Assembly (NCBI GenBank): GCA_903822435.1
Contig: CAIJPE010000196.1
Span: 1 to 36,700 of the forward strand
Length of the DNA: 36,700 bases
From: an uncultured beta proteobacterium
Lineage (GTDB): Bacteria > Pseudomonadota > Gammaproteobacteria > Burkholderiales > Burkholderiaceae_C
Direction of reading: 5' to 3'
In this document: positions 17,613 through 25,541 of the stretch, piece after piece
Numbering within the stretch: position 1 is the stretch's first letter
Layout: every line of letters starts with the position of its first letter
The notes under the pieces: model-generated
Seen by the model: only the letters and a program-made list of their open reading frames with translations
Told to the model about the DNA's origin: nothing
The model's database searches: none
Translations under genes and position numbers: made by a program

Positions 17613-18837
17613 CATCGGCCCGCTGCGGCACAACACGGCGTTCCGCAGGCTCTTCGCCAGCCAGTTCATCTCGGGCCTGGGCACCATGGTCAGCTACGTG
17701 GCCGTGCCCTGGCAGCTTTACGAGCTGACACGCTCCAACGCGCAGGTGGGGTTGCTGGGGTTGGTGCAACTCGTGCCGGTCGTGGTGTGCGGGCTGCTGG
17801 GAGGCGCCGTGGCCGACCGGGTGGACCGCAAGCGGCTGCTGATGGGCTCGGAGGCACTGATGGCGCTGTGCCTGGCGGGCCTGCTGGCCAACGCGCTGCA
17901 GGCCACACCCAGCGTGTGGGCCCTCTACGGGCTGGTGGCCGTGCTGCAGGGCGCCAGCGGCTTCCACCGCCCGGCGCTGGAGGCCTTGACGCAGAAGCTG
18001 GCCCAGCCGCATGAGTTTGCCGCCGTGTCCGCGCTGTCCTCGGTGCGCGGCACGGTGGGCATGGTGGGCGGGCCTGCACTGGCGGGCCTGTTGCTGGCCC
18101 GATGGGGCGCGGTGGGCGCGTATGTCTTCGACTTCGCCACCTTCATCGCGGCCCTGTTCTTCATCGCCCGCATCCCGCGCGAGCGCATCGCCCCGGTGGA
18201 CGCCCTGGCCGAGCGGCCCCACCTGCTGGCCGACCTGGCCGAAGGACTGCGATTCGCGTGGGCGCGGCCTGAACTGATGGGCACCTACATCGTCGACATC
18301 GTGGCGATGGCCTTCGCCTTTCCCATCGCGCTGTTTCCGGCCATGGCGGCGGCCGACGGGCGCACCGAGACGGTGGGCTGGCTGCTCTCGGCGATGTCGG
18401 TGGGCGCGCTGGTGATCGGGCTCTTCAGCGGCTGGACGGTCAAGGTCAGCCGCCGTGGCCGGGCGGTCGTGGTCGCGGCGGCCGTCTGGGCGCTGGGCAT
18501 CGTGGCACTGGGCTTTGCGCCGGGCCTGCTGCTGGCCCTGGCCTGCCTGGCCGTGGCCGGTGCGGCCGACATGGTCAGCGGCGTGTTCCGCGGCACCATC
18601 TGGAACGAGACCATCCCGAACACCCTCCGCGGCCGGCTGGCCGGCATCGAAATGATCAGCTACCTGACCGGGCCGCTCATCGGCAATGCGCGGGCCGGAT
18701 TCATGGCCGATGCTGTCGGCGTACCTGCGGCCATCTGGAGTGGCGGGCTGGTGTGCCTGGCAGGCGTCATTGCCACGGGCTTTGCGCTGCCCCGCTTCTG
18801 GGCCTACCGCGGCAGACCGGCCGCACACCCGGGCTGA
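17602..18837 (+). CDS. MFS transporter (MFS_3/EntS-like)
   Basis: 411 residues. The ATG at 17602 lies inside the last codons of the deaminase gene (11-base overlap), so the two are probably translationally coupled. About twelve hydrophobic helices are visible. The start LRHNTAFRRLFASQFISGLG and the loop ADRVDRKRLL are typical of the family that includes the enterobactin exporter EntS and macrolide exporters. Direction of transport cannot be read from sequence. Coupling to a secreted deaminase suggests a nucleoside-derived substrate, but this is inference; most relatives are exporters. Confidence 0.88.
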   Translation: MLLDIGPLRHNTAFRRLFASQFISGLGTMVSYVAVPWQLYELTRSNAQVGLLGLVQLVPVVVCGLLGGAVADRVDRKRLLMGSEALMALCLAGLLANALQATPSVWALYGLVAVLQGASGFHRPALEALTQKLAQPHEFAAVSALSSVRGTVGMVGGPALAGLLLARWGAVGAYVFDFATFIAALFFIARIPRERIAPVDALAERPHLLADLAEGLRFAWARPELMGTYIVDIVAMAFAFPIALFPAMAAADGRTETVGWLLSAMSVGALVIGLFSGWTVKVSRRGRAVVVAAAVWALGIVALGFAPGLLLALACLAVAGAADMVSGVFRGTIWNETIPNTLRGRLAGIEMISYLTGPLIGNARAGFMADAVGVPAAIWSGGLVCLAGVIATGFALPRFWAYRGRPAAHPG

Positions 18838-18892
18838 GGGCCGTATACCCGGCAACATAGCGTTGCCTGCCCTCGCTGCAGGATTTTTCCAA

Positions 18893-18920
18893 AGCGTTGT
18901 ATATTGAACGCTATAGCGAC
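18893..18920 (+). promoter_or_regulatory. ModE operator over the modA promoter
   Basis: Left half AGCGTTGTATA (18893-18903) and right half GCTATAGCGAC (18910-18920) are separated by exactly six bases. Compared from memory with the ModE consensus ATCGNTATATA-N6-TATATAACGAT, the left half matches 9 of 11 and the right 7 of 11 positions. A -10-like TATATT (18900-18905) lies inside the site, so ModE bound with molybdate would block transcription. The modE gene is in the same cluster. Confidence 0.7.
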
Positions 18921-18937
18921 ATCCTCGGGCTGCAACC

Positions 18938-19717
18938 ATGCCGAATTGGGCATCCCTTCTGCCGACCCTCCCCCTGACCCGCCTGGTCGCACTGGCACTG
19001 GGCGTCAGCCTGGGAGCGATGGCCCACGCCGCCGACCTGACCGTATCGGCCGCCGCCAGCCTGGGCAATGCCTTCAAGGACCTGGCCCCGATGTTCGAGG
19101 CGGCCCATCCCGGCACCCGCGTGCAGACCAATTTCGCGGCCTCGGGGCCCTTGCTGCAGCAGATCGCCCGCGGCGCGCCGGTGGATGTCTTCGCCTGCGC
19201 CGATCAAGAGACCATGGATCAGGCGCAGGCCCAGGGTCTGGTGCGGGGCGCGCAGCGGCACGACTTCGCGTCGAACGCCCTGGTGCTGGTTGTGCCGGCC
19301 GGAGCGGCCCAGGTGCCCGCCAGCCTGAACGACCTCGCGCAGCCCGGCTACGCCCGCGTGGCCATCGGCCTGCCGGCCAGCGTGCCCGCGGGGCGTTACG
19401 CGCAGGCCGCGCTGCAAGCCGAGGGCCTGTGGCCGGCCGTGGTGCCGAAGATGATCGGGGCGCAGAGCGTGCGCCAGGCCCTGGACTACGTGGCCCGCGG
19501 TGAAGTCGACGCGGGCTTCGTCTACGCCACCGATGCCGCCCTGATGCCCGGCAAGGTGAAAGTGGCGTTGGCCGTCGCCACCGACAAGCCGGTGCGGTAT
19601 CCGGCCGCCCCCGTGGCGGCCAGCCCGCAGGCCGCTCTCGCGCAGGCCTTCGTCGAGTTCCTGCTTTCGCCAACGGCCCAGGCGGTGCTGGCCAGGTACG
19701 GATTCGGCAAGCCCTGA
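18938..19717 (+). CDS. modA: Molybdate ABC transporter, periplasmic binding protein ModA
   Basis: 259 residues with a signal peptide ending near AHA (residue 31). The mature start ADLTVSAAASLGNAF is the ModA signature; FAASGPLLQQI and RGAPVDVFA follow, and the fold continues to YGFGKP at the C-terminus. It captures molybdate (or tungstate) in the periplasm and delivers it to ModB. It is the first gene of modABC-modE; modB starts 15 bases after its stop. The start has almost no Shine-Dalgarno sequence. Transcription is probably repressed by ModE through the operator just upstream. Confidence 0.95.
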   Translation: MPNWASLLPTLPLTRLVALALGVSLGAMAHAADLTVSAAASLGNAFKDLAPMFEAAHPGTRVQTNFAASGPLLQQIARGAPVDVFACADQETMDQAQAQGLVRGAQRHDFASNALVLVVPAGAAQVPASLNDLAQPGYARVAIGLPASVPAGRYAQAALQAEGLWPAVVPKMIGAQSVRQALDYVARGEVDAGFVYATDAALMPGKVKVALAVATDKPVRYPAAPVAASPQAALAQAFVEFLLSPTAQAVLARYGFGKP

Positions 19718-19732
19718 AGCGGACCCTGCCCG

Positions 19733-20407
19733 ATGGATGCGGCCTGGGTTGCCCTGGCGCTGACACTGAAGGTGGCGGGCTGGGCCACGGCCTTGAACCT
19801 GCTCCTGGGCGTGGCCGTGGGGCAGGCCCTGGCGCGCTGGCGATTTCCGGGGCGCGATCTGCTCGACGCGGTGCTGACGCTGCCGATGGTGATGCCGCCC
19901 ACCGTGCTGGGCTACTACCTGCTCGTGCTGATCGGAACCCACGGGCCGGTGGGCGCGTGGCTGCTGCAACACTGGGGCATCCGGCTCATCTTCACCTGGC
20001 AGGCCGCCGTGATCGCGGCCACCATCGTGTCCTTTCCCTTGGTGTTCAAGTCGGCGCGCGCCGCCTTCGAGACGGTCGATCCGCAGTTGGAAGACGCCGC
20101 CCGGTTGCTGGGCATCGGCGAGGTGGCGCTGTTTTTCCGGGTTTCGCTGCCGCTGGCCTGGCGCGGGGTGCTGGCCGGTTTGCTGCTGTCATTCGCCCGG
20201 GCGCTGGGAGAATTCGGCGCCACGCTGATGGTGGCCGGCAGCATTCCCGGCCAGACGCAGACCCTCAGCATCGCCGTGTACGAAGCGGTACAGGCGGGTC
20301 AGGACGACACGGCCAACTTCCTGGTGGCCATCACCTCGCTGGTGTGCCTGTCGGTGCTGCTGGGCGCGGGCCGCCTGGTGCCTGGCCGTGTGGCGCCGCG
20401 GGCTTGA
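19733..20407 (+). CDS. modB: Molybdate ABC transporter permease ModB
   Basis: 224 residues, the usual ModB length, with about five membrane helices. The conserved permease loop that docks the ATPase reads ARALGEFGATLMVAGSIPG (EAA-type motif), and LPMVMPPTVLGYYLL is typical of ModB helix 2-3. It forms the inner-membrane channel for molybdate. It starts 15 bases after modA and ends nine bases before modC, so all three should be on one transcript. Confidence 0.95.
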   Translation: MDAAWVALALTLKVAGWATALNLLLGVAVGQALARWRFPGRDLLDAVLTLPMVMPPTVLGYYLLVLIGTHGPVGAWLLQHWGIRLIFTWQAAVIAATIVSFPLVFKSARAAFETVDPQLEDAARLLGIGEVALFFRVSLPLAWRGVLAGLLLSFARALGEFGATLMVAGSIPGQTQTLSIAVYEAVQAGQDDTANFLVAITSLVCLSVLLGAGRLVPGRVAPRA

Positions 20408-20416
20408 AGGCAGGCG

Positions 20417-21097
20417 ATGATCTGGGACATCGATATCGCCAAGCGACTGCAGCACGGGGCCTCCCGCTTCGACCTGGCCGTGGCCTTTCGCAGCGATGCC
20501 CGGCGCCTGGTGCTGTTCGGGCCCTCAGGGGCCGGCAAGACGCAGACGCTGAAGGCCCTGGCCGGCCTCGTGCGGCCCGACCGGGGCCACGTGCGCGTGT
20601 CCGGCGCCACGCTCTACGCCAGCGCTCAAGGCATCCACCAGACACCCCAGCAACGGCGGCTGGCCTATGTGTTCCAGGACTACGCCCTGTTCCCGCACCT
20701 GACCGTGCGCCAGAACATCGCCTTTGCCCGCAGCCGGGGCTGGTTCAACCCGCCGCGGCGGCAGCAACACGCCGGCGTGGAACGCTGGATCGAGACCTTC
20801 GGCCTGCAGTCGGTGGCCGGCCACTACCCGCACCAGGTCTCGGGCGGCCAGCGGCAACGCACGGCCCTGGCCCGGTCGCTGATGAACGATCCGACGGCGC
20901 TCCTGCTGGACGAGCCCTTCGCAGCGCTGGACAAGGGCCTGCGCCGACACCTTCGGGCCGAACTGGCCGGGCTGCTGCACACGCTGCAGATCCCGCTGCT
21001 GATGATCACGCACGACGAAGACGACGTGCAGGCGCTGGCCGACGAAGTGGTGCACCTGCAAGGCGGCCGCGTGGTGGCAGCCGGCGGAGCCGCCTGA
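20417..21097 (+). CDS. modC: Molybdate ABC transporter ATPase ModC, short form without TOBE domain
   Basis: 226 residues. The ATPase motifs are complete: Walker A GPSGAGKT (35-42), Q-loop FQDYALFPH, signature SGGQRQR (142-148), Walker B LLLDEP (162-167) and switch THDEDD. It powers molybdate import with ModB. Typical ModC is about 350 residues because of a C-terminal TOBE/Mop domain that senses molybdate; this one stops directly after the nucleotide-binding domain. The shape is seen in some other ModC proteins, so it need not be a recent truncation. The adjacent ModE carries two Mop domains that may supply the sensing. Confidence 0.93.
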   Translation: MIWDIDIAKRLQHGASRFDLAVAFRSDARRLVLFGPSGAGKTQTLKALAGLVRPDRGHVRVSGATLYASAQGIHQTPQQRRLAYVFQDYALFPHLTVRQNIAFARSRGWFNPPRRQQHAGVERWIETFGLQSVAGHYPHQVSGGQRQRTALARSLMNDPTALLLDEPFAALDKGLRRHLRAELAGLLHTLQIPLLMITHDEDDVQALADEVVHLQGGRVVAAGGAA

Positions 21098-21134
21098 GCC
21101 GCCGGTATCCTTCGCCGCATCCGCAGGAGCAGGC

Positions 21135-21959
21135 ATGGCCCCCCGAAAGAAGCAGAAGGACGAACGGTTCTCGGTGGGCGGCGCCATCTGGCTGAGCGTC
21201 GGCGGCGAGAGCTTCGGCGGCAAGGCCCGCATCGAGCTGCTGCGGGCCCTGGTGCGCGAAGGCTCCATCACCCATGCGGCCAAGGCGGTGGGCATCAGCT
21301 ACAAGTCGGCCTGGGATGCCATCGACCGCATGAACACGCTGGCCGGCGAGCCGCTGGTGGCACGCAGCGCCGGCGGCAAGGGCGGTGGCTCGACCCACCT
21401 CACCGCCCACGGGCTGCGCCTGGTCGAACGCTTCGGGCAGATCGACGCGGCGCACGAGCGCTTCCTGAAGCTGCTGGACGACGAGTCCATCGACCTGTCC
21501 CACGAGTTCTCGCTGCTCAAGACCGTCAACCTCAAGACCAGCGCGCGCAACCAGTTCACGGGCACGGTGACGGGACTGCACACCGGGGCCGTCAACGACG
21601 AGGTGGAGCTGACGCTGCCGGGAGGCGCGCGCATCGTGGCCATCGTCACCCGCGACAGCACGCAGGCGCTCGGCCTGCGCATCGGCATCACGGCGTTCGC
21701 GCTCTTGAAGTCGTCCAGCGTCATCGTGGCGGCCGACATCCGCAGCGTCAAGATTTCGGCACGCAACCAGCTGCACGGAGCGGTGGCCTCGGTCACCCCC
21801 GGGGCCGTGAATGCCGAGGTAGACATCGCGTTGGACGGTGGTGGGCACATTGCCGCCACGGTCACCCAGTCCAGCCTGGATGAGCTCGGCTTCGTGCCCG
21901 GCAGCCGGGCCACGGCGTTGTTCAAGGCCTCCAGCGTGATCCTGGCCGTGGCGGCCTGA
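21135..21959 (+). CDS. modE: Molybdate-responsive regulator ModE
   Basis: 274 residues in the full ModE layout. An N-terminal LysR-like winged helix spans about 27-115 (ARIELLRALVREGSITHAAK, then the recognition helix SYKSAWDAIDRMN). Two Mop/TOBE domains follow (about 133-197 and 205-271), each with the molybdate-binding SARNQ motif (KTSARNQFTG and KISARNQLHG). Bound to molybdate, ModE dimers repress mod transport genes. It lies 37 bases after modC on the same strand, so it is probably autoregulated through the operator at 18893. Confidence 0.95.
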   Translation: MAPRKKQKDERFSVGGAIWLSVGGESFGGKARIELLRALVREGSITHAAKAVGISYKSAWDAIDRMNTLAGEPLVARSAGGKGGGSTHLTAHGLRLVERFGQIDAAHERFLKLLDDESIDLSHEFSLLKTVNLKTSARNQFTGTVTGLHTGAVNDEVELTLPGGARIVAIVTRDSTQALGLRIGITAFALLKSSSVIVAADIRSVKISARNQLHGAVASVTPGAVNAEVDIALDGGGHIAATVTQSSLDELGFVPGSRATALFKASSVILAVAA

Positions 21960-22023
21960 AGCCCGGCCATTCGGTGTAAACCTCGGGGCGGCGCGGGTTC
22001 GAAACACCGCACACTCGGCACCC

Positions 22024-23127
22024 ATGGCCCACGAGACCCCGCCACCCGGACCCGGGCGCGTCCAGCCCGACGCGCTGCTCGATTTCATCGCCCGCGCCTT
22101 CGTCGCGGCGGGCCTGCCCGACGCCGATGCGCGGCGCGTGGCCACGCTGATGACCGAGGCCGACCTGCAAGGCTCGGACGGCCACGGCGTGATCCGCCTG
22201 GCGCCCTATCTCAAGCGCATCAAGGCCGGCGGCATGAACCTGCGGCCGAACATCCGCGTGCTGCACGAGCGCGCGGCCACCGCGCTGCTGGACGGCGACA
22301 ACGGCATGGGGCATCTGGTGATGTCGCGCGCCGCCGACATCGCCGCGCAGAAGGCCCGGCTGTGCGGCATCGCCTGGGTGGGCGCCCGGCTGTCCAACCA
22401 CGCCGGGCCGGCGTCGCTGTATGCCCGCATGGCGCTGCCCCACGACATGATCGGGTTGTACTTCGCAGTAGGCAACGCCAACCACCTGCCGCCCTGGGGC
22501 GGGCTGGAGATGCTGCTGTCCACCAACCCGATTGCCGTGGCCGTGCCCAGCGCGGACGAGGTGCCGGTGGTGCTGGACATGGCCACCACCGTGGCCGCCT
22601 ACGGCAAGGTCAAGGCCAAGGCCCAGCGCGGCGAGCTGATGCCCGAGGGCTGGATGATCGACCGCCAGGGCCAGCCGCTGCGCGACCCGAAGCGTGCCGA
22701 TGAAGGCTTCCTGCTGCCCATCGGTGGCTACAAAGGCTACGGCCTGTCGCTGATCGTGGGGCTGCTGGCGGGCACCTTGAATGGCGCCGCCATGGGGCGC
22801 GAGGTGATCGACTTCAACAAGGACCACACCTCCACGACCAACACCGGGCAGGCCATCGCCATGATCGACGTGGCGGCCTTCGGCGACGTAGCCGGCTTCA
22901 AGCGGCGCGTGAGCACCCTGGTGCAGGACCTGCGCGGCAGCGACCGCATGCCCGGCGTGGAGCGCATCTGGCTGCCGGGCGAGCAGAGCCACGCCAAGCG
23001 CACGGCCCACCTGCGGGACGGCATCGCCCTGGCCCCTTCGCTGCGCGCCACATTGGACGGCGTGGCGGCCGACCTGGGGATCACCCCATTACCTTGTACC
23101 CGCGGCCCCGAGCCGAATCCCGCATGA
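22024..23127 (+). CDS. Ldh2-family (malate/L-lactate dehydrogenase type) oxidoreductase
   Basis: 367 residues. The family pattern is clear: EADLQGSDGHGV(I)RL, the catalytic-region SNHAGPASLYA, the nicotinamide cofactor region MLLSTNPIAVAVPS, VLDMATT and GGYKGYGLSLIVG. Members oxidise 2-hydroxy acids such as malate, L-lactate, ureidoglycolate or sulfolactate with NAD(P). It should be a cytoplasmic dimer. Its stop overlaps the start of the Bug binding-protein gene by four bases (ATGA), so the two are translationally coupled. That suggests the enzyme acts on the compound the binding protein captures. Exact substrate not readable. Confidence 0.9.
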   Translation: MAHETPPPGPGRVQPDALLDFIARAFVAAGLPDADARRVATLMTEADLQGSDGHGVIRLAPYLKRIKAGGMNLRPNIRVLHERAATALLDGDNGMGHLVMSRAADIAAQKARLCGIAWVGARLSNHAGPASLYARMALPHDMIGLYFAVGNANHLPPWGGLEMLLSTNPIAVAVPSADEVPVVLDMATTVAAYGKVKAKAQRGELMPEGWMIDRQGQPLRDPKRADEGFLLPIGGYKGYGLSLIVGLLAGTLNGAAMGREVIDFNKDHTSTTNTGQAIAMIDVAAFGDVAGFKRRVSTLVQDLRGSDRMPGVERIWLPGEQSHAKRTAHLRDGIALAPSLRATLDGVAADLGITPLPCTRGPEPNPA

Positions 23128-24107
23128 ACCGATCCCGCCGCCACGCCCTCCGACTTCTGCTGGCCTCACCCGTTGCCGTGCGGTGGCAGGGTGCCCGCGC
23201 CGATGCCGGCTATCCCACCCGACCGATCCGGCTGATCGTGCCGCTGGGCGCGGGCAGCGCCGTGGACGTGGCCGCGCGGCTCGTGGTGCAGAAGATGAGC
23301 CAGAACCTGGGCCAGCCGATCGTGGTCGAGAACCTGGTGGGCGCCTCGGGCATCCTGGGGACCGACAAGGTGGCCAAGGCCGCGCCCGATGGCTACACGC
23401 TGGGCGGCTTCAACGACAGCATCATGACCATGGTGCCGGCCCTGCAGCCCAAGCTGCCCTGGGACATGCTGCGCGATTTCACGCCCATCTCGCTGGTGGC
23501 CACGGTGGAGTGGTGCCTGGTGGCCCACCCGAGCGCCCCCTTCGACAGCGCCGCGTCCTTCATCAAGGCGGCCCAGGCCGCGCCCGGCAAGCTCGACTAC
23601 GGCTCGGGCGGCATCGGCAGCCCGCAGCACATCGCCATGGCGCTGTTTGCCGCGCAAGCGGGCATCGAACTCAACCACGTGCCCTACAAGGGCGCCTCCG
23701 ACCTGGCCACGGGCCTGGCGGGCAACCAGGTGCCCATCGCCTTCCAGGGCCTGGCGTCGGTGCTGCCGCTGGTCAAGGCCAGGCGGCTCAAGCTGCTGGC
23801 CGTAGGCACACCCCGGCGCATGCCGGCCTACCCCGACGTGCCCACGGTGTCGGAGTCGGGCCTGCAGGGCTTCGAGTTCAATTCCTGGTTCACGCTCATG
23901 GCCCCAGCCGGCACGCCTGCCGACATCGTGGCCCGGCTCAACGCCGAGGTGCTGAAGGCGCTGGCCGACCCCGCCGTGCGCGAGCAGCTCAACGGCCATG
24001 GCCTGACCCCGCGAGGCAGCAGCGCCGAAGAGCTCGCCACGGCCACCCGGGCCCAGCTGGCCCGCTATGCCGCCCTGATCAAGAAGGCCGGCATCAAGGC
24101 GGAATGA
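23124..24107 (+). CDS. Bug/TctC-family periplasmic solute-binding protein
   Basis: 327 residues from the ATG at 23124, chosen for the ATGA overlap with the dehydrogenase gene and the signal peptide that follows (MNRSRRHALRLLL, cleavage near ARA). Bug hallmarks: YPTRPIRLIVPLGAGSAVDVAAR, VVENLVGASGILGTD, PDGYTLG, LDYGSGGIGSPQHIA and HVPYKGASDL. Such proteins bind carboxylates and related small molecules; they are very abundant in Burkholderiales, mostly without their own TctAB membrane genes, as here. Its stop overlaps the next gene's start by four bases. It probably binds a hydroxy or dicarboxylic acid. Confidence 0.93.
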   Translation: MNRSRRHALRLLLASPVAVRWQGARADAGYPTRPIRLIVPLGAGSAVDVAARLVVQKMSQNLGQPIVVENLVGASGILGTDKVAKAAPDGYTLGGFNDSIMTMVPALQPKLPWDMLRDFTPISLVATVEWCLVAHPSAPFDSAASFIKAAQAAPGKLDYGSGGIGSPQHIAMALFAAQAGIELNHVPYKGASDLATGLAGNQVPIAFQGLASVLPLVKARRLKLLAVGTPRRMPAYPDVPTVSESGLQGFEFNSWFTLMAPAGTPADIVARLNAEVLKALADPAVREQLNGHGLTPRGSSAEELATATRAQLARYAALIKKAGIKAE

Positions 24108-24787
24108 TGGCCGCGCCCGCACCCCGAATCGCCCTGATCCACGCGGTCTATGCCGCCATGGCACCGGCCTCGGCAGCCTTTGCGGCGCTGTGGCCCGAGG
24201 CGCGCTGCGTCAACCTCGTCGACGACGCCCTGCCGGCCGACCTGGAGGCCGCGGGCAGCCTCACGCCCGCCATCCATGCGCGCATCGGCCGGCTGGCCCA
24301 ACATGCGGTGCTGGCCGGCGCGGACGGCGTGCTGTTCACCTGTTCGGCCTTCGGCCCGGCCATCGAGGCGGCCGGGGCCGCGGCCCCGGTTCCCGTGCTC
24401 AAGCCCAACGAAGCCATGTTCGACGTGGCCCTGGGCGCGGGCCGCCGCATCGGCCTGCTGGGCACCTTCGCGCCCGCGCTGGCTTCGATGGCCGACGAGT
24501 TCCATGCCCTGGCGCTGGCCCGGGGCCTGGCGCCTGACCTGGTGGCCCACTGCGTGCCCGCGGCCATGCAGGCGCATCGCCGTGGCGACATCCAGGCACA
24601 CGACCAGCTGCTGGCTGCCGACATGCCGCGGCTGGCTGGCTGCGACGTGGTCATGCTGGCGCACTTTTCCACCTCCACGGCGATGGATGCGGTGCGGGCC
24701 GTGTACGCGGGCCCGGTGTTGGCCGCACCCGCCGCGGCCGTCCAGGCCCTCAAGCGCCGAATCGCGGCTGGCCCAGGAAATCGCTAA
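24104..24787 (+). CDS. Asp/Glu/hydantoin-racemase-superfamily protein with one catalytic cysteine
   Basis: 227 residues starting at 24104 in an ATGA overlap with the Bug gene (a second ATG follows at once). The fold pattern matches the Asp/Glu racemase superfamily: RIALIHAVY at the N-terminus, GVLFTCSAFGPAIE with Cys80, KPNEAMFDVAL, and GRRIGLLGTF opening the second half. Racemases use a second cysteine in a GCT-like motif; here the matching place reads VVMLAHFSTS (about 183-192) with no cysteine. This resembles one-cysteine members such as decarboxylases or isomerases, so I avoid calling it a racemase. It closes the coupled three-gene unit with the dehydrogenase and binding protein. Confidence 0.82.
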   Translation: MMAAPAPRIALIHAVYAAMAPASAAFAALWPEARCVNLVDDALPADLEAAGSLTPAIHARIGRLAQHAVLAGADGVLFTCSAFGPAIEAAGAAAPVPVLKPNEAMFDVALGAGRRIGLLGTFAPALASMADEFHALALARGLAPDLVAHCVPAAMQAHRRGDIQAHDQLLAADMPRLAGCDVVMLAHFSTSTAMDAVRAVYAGPVLAAPAAAVQALKRRIAAGPGNR

Positions 24788-24887
24788 GTGGCATGCGCGG
24801 CGGCCGGTGTTACGGTCGCCGCTCCCTCAGAACACGGGCCATCGCCCGACGGATGCAGCACCCCTGCGCCCCCCAACCGGAGACACC

Positions 24888-25541
24888 ATGAGATCCTTCC
24901 TCGGCATCCTGGCGCCAGGCGCCCTGCTGGCCTGCATGACCGCCAACGCCCTGGCCGCCGACCCCCCGGCGGCCGCGCCGGCGCCGCGCTTCGCGCCGCT
25001 GACGATGGACCAGCTCAACATCTACCAGAAGCCGTTGGGCGAGCAGATCATGAAGGTCTCCAGCGTGGGCCTGGCGGGGCCCTACAACCCGATCCTGCGC
25101 AGCCCGATCATGGGGCAACGCATGTTCGACCTGCTGTACTACCTGCGCTGGAATTCGTCGGTACCGCTGCGCCTGAACGAGTTCGCCATCCTGATCATCG
25201 GGCGCCAGTGGCGCTCGCAGGTGGAGTGGTACGCCCACGCGCCGCTGGCCATCAAGGCCGGCCTTTCGCCTGACGTGGTGGCCGACCTGAAGGCCCAGAA
25301 GCGCCCGGCGACCATGCAGGCCGACGAAGCGCTGGTGTATGACTTCGTGACCGAACTGACGCAGCAGCACGCGGTGTCGGACGCCACCTTCGCACGGGCC
25401 CGACAGGTGTTCAGCGAACAGCAGATCGTCGACCTGACGACCATCTCGGGCACCTACGTCACGGTGGCCATGATCCTGGCCATGGGCCAGGAAGGCGTGC
25501 CCGCCGGCAAGGAACTGCCCTTCAAGCCGGGCGAGCCCTGA
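24888..25541 (+). CDS. Exported carboxymuconolactone-decarboxylase/AhpD-like protein
   Basis: 217 residues; the start at 24888 has GGAG five bases upstream. An N-terminal signal sequence is clear (hydrophobic core, possible cleavage after ALA at 23; LLAC at 13-16 could also act as a weak lipobox). The core RLNEFAILIIGRQW, EWYAHAPLAIKAGL, and DEALVYDFVTEL match the helical carboxymuconolactone decarboxylase family. The CxxC pair of AhpD-type peroxidase partners is absent, so redox activity like AhpD is unlikely. Most relatives are cytoplasmic; a signal peptide is unusual. It follows the coupled trio by 100 bases and may share its pathway. Its last 20 bases overlap the convergent MFS gene. Confidence 0.82.
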   Translation: MRSFLGILAPGALLACMTANALAADPPAAAPAPRFAPLTMDQLNIYQKPLGEQIMKVSSVGLAGPYNPILRSPIMGQRMFDLLYYLRWNSSVPLRLNEFAILIIGRQWRSQVEWYAHAPLAIKAGLSPDVVADLKAQKRPATMQADEALVYDFVTELTQQHAVSDATFARARQVFSEQQIVDLTTISGTYVTVAMILAMGQEGVPAGKELPFKPGEP

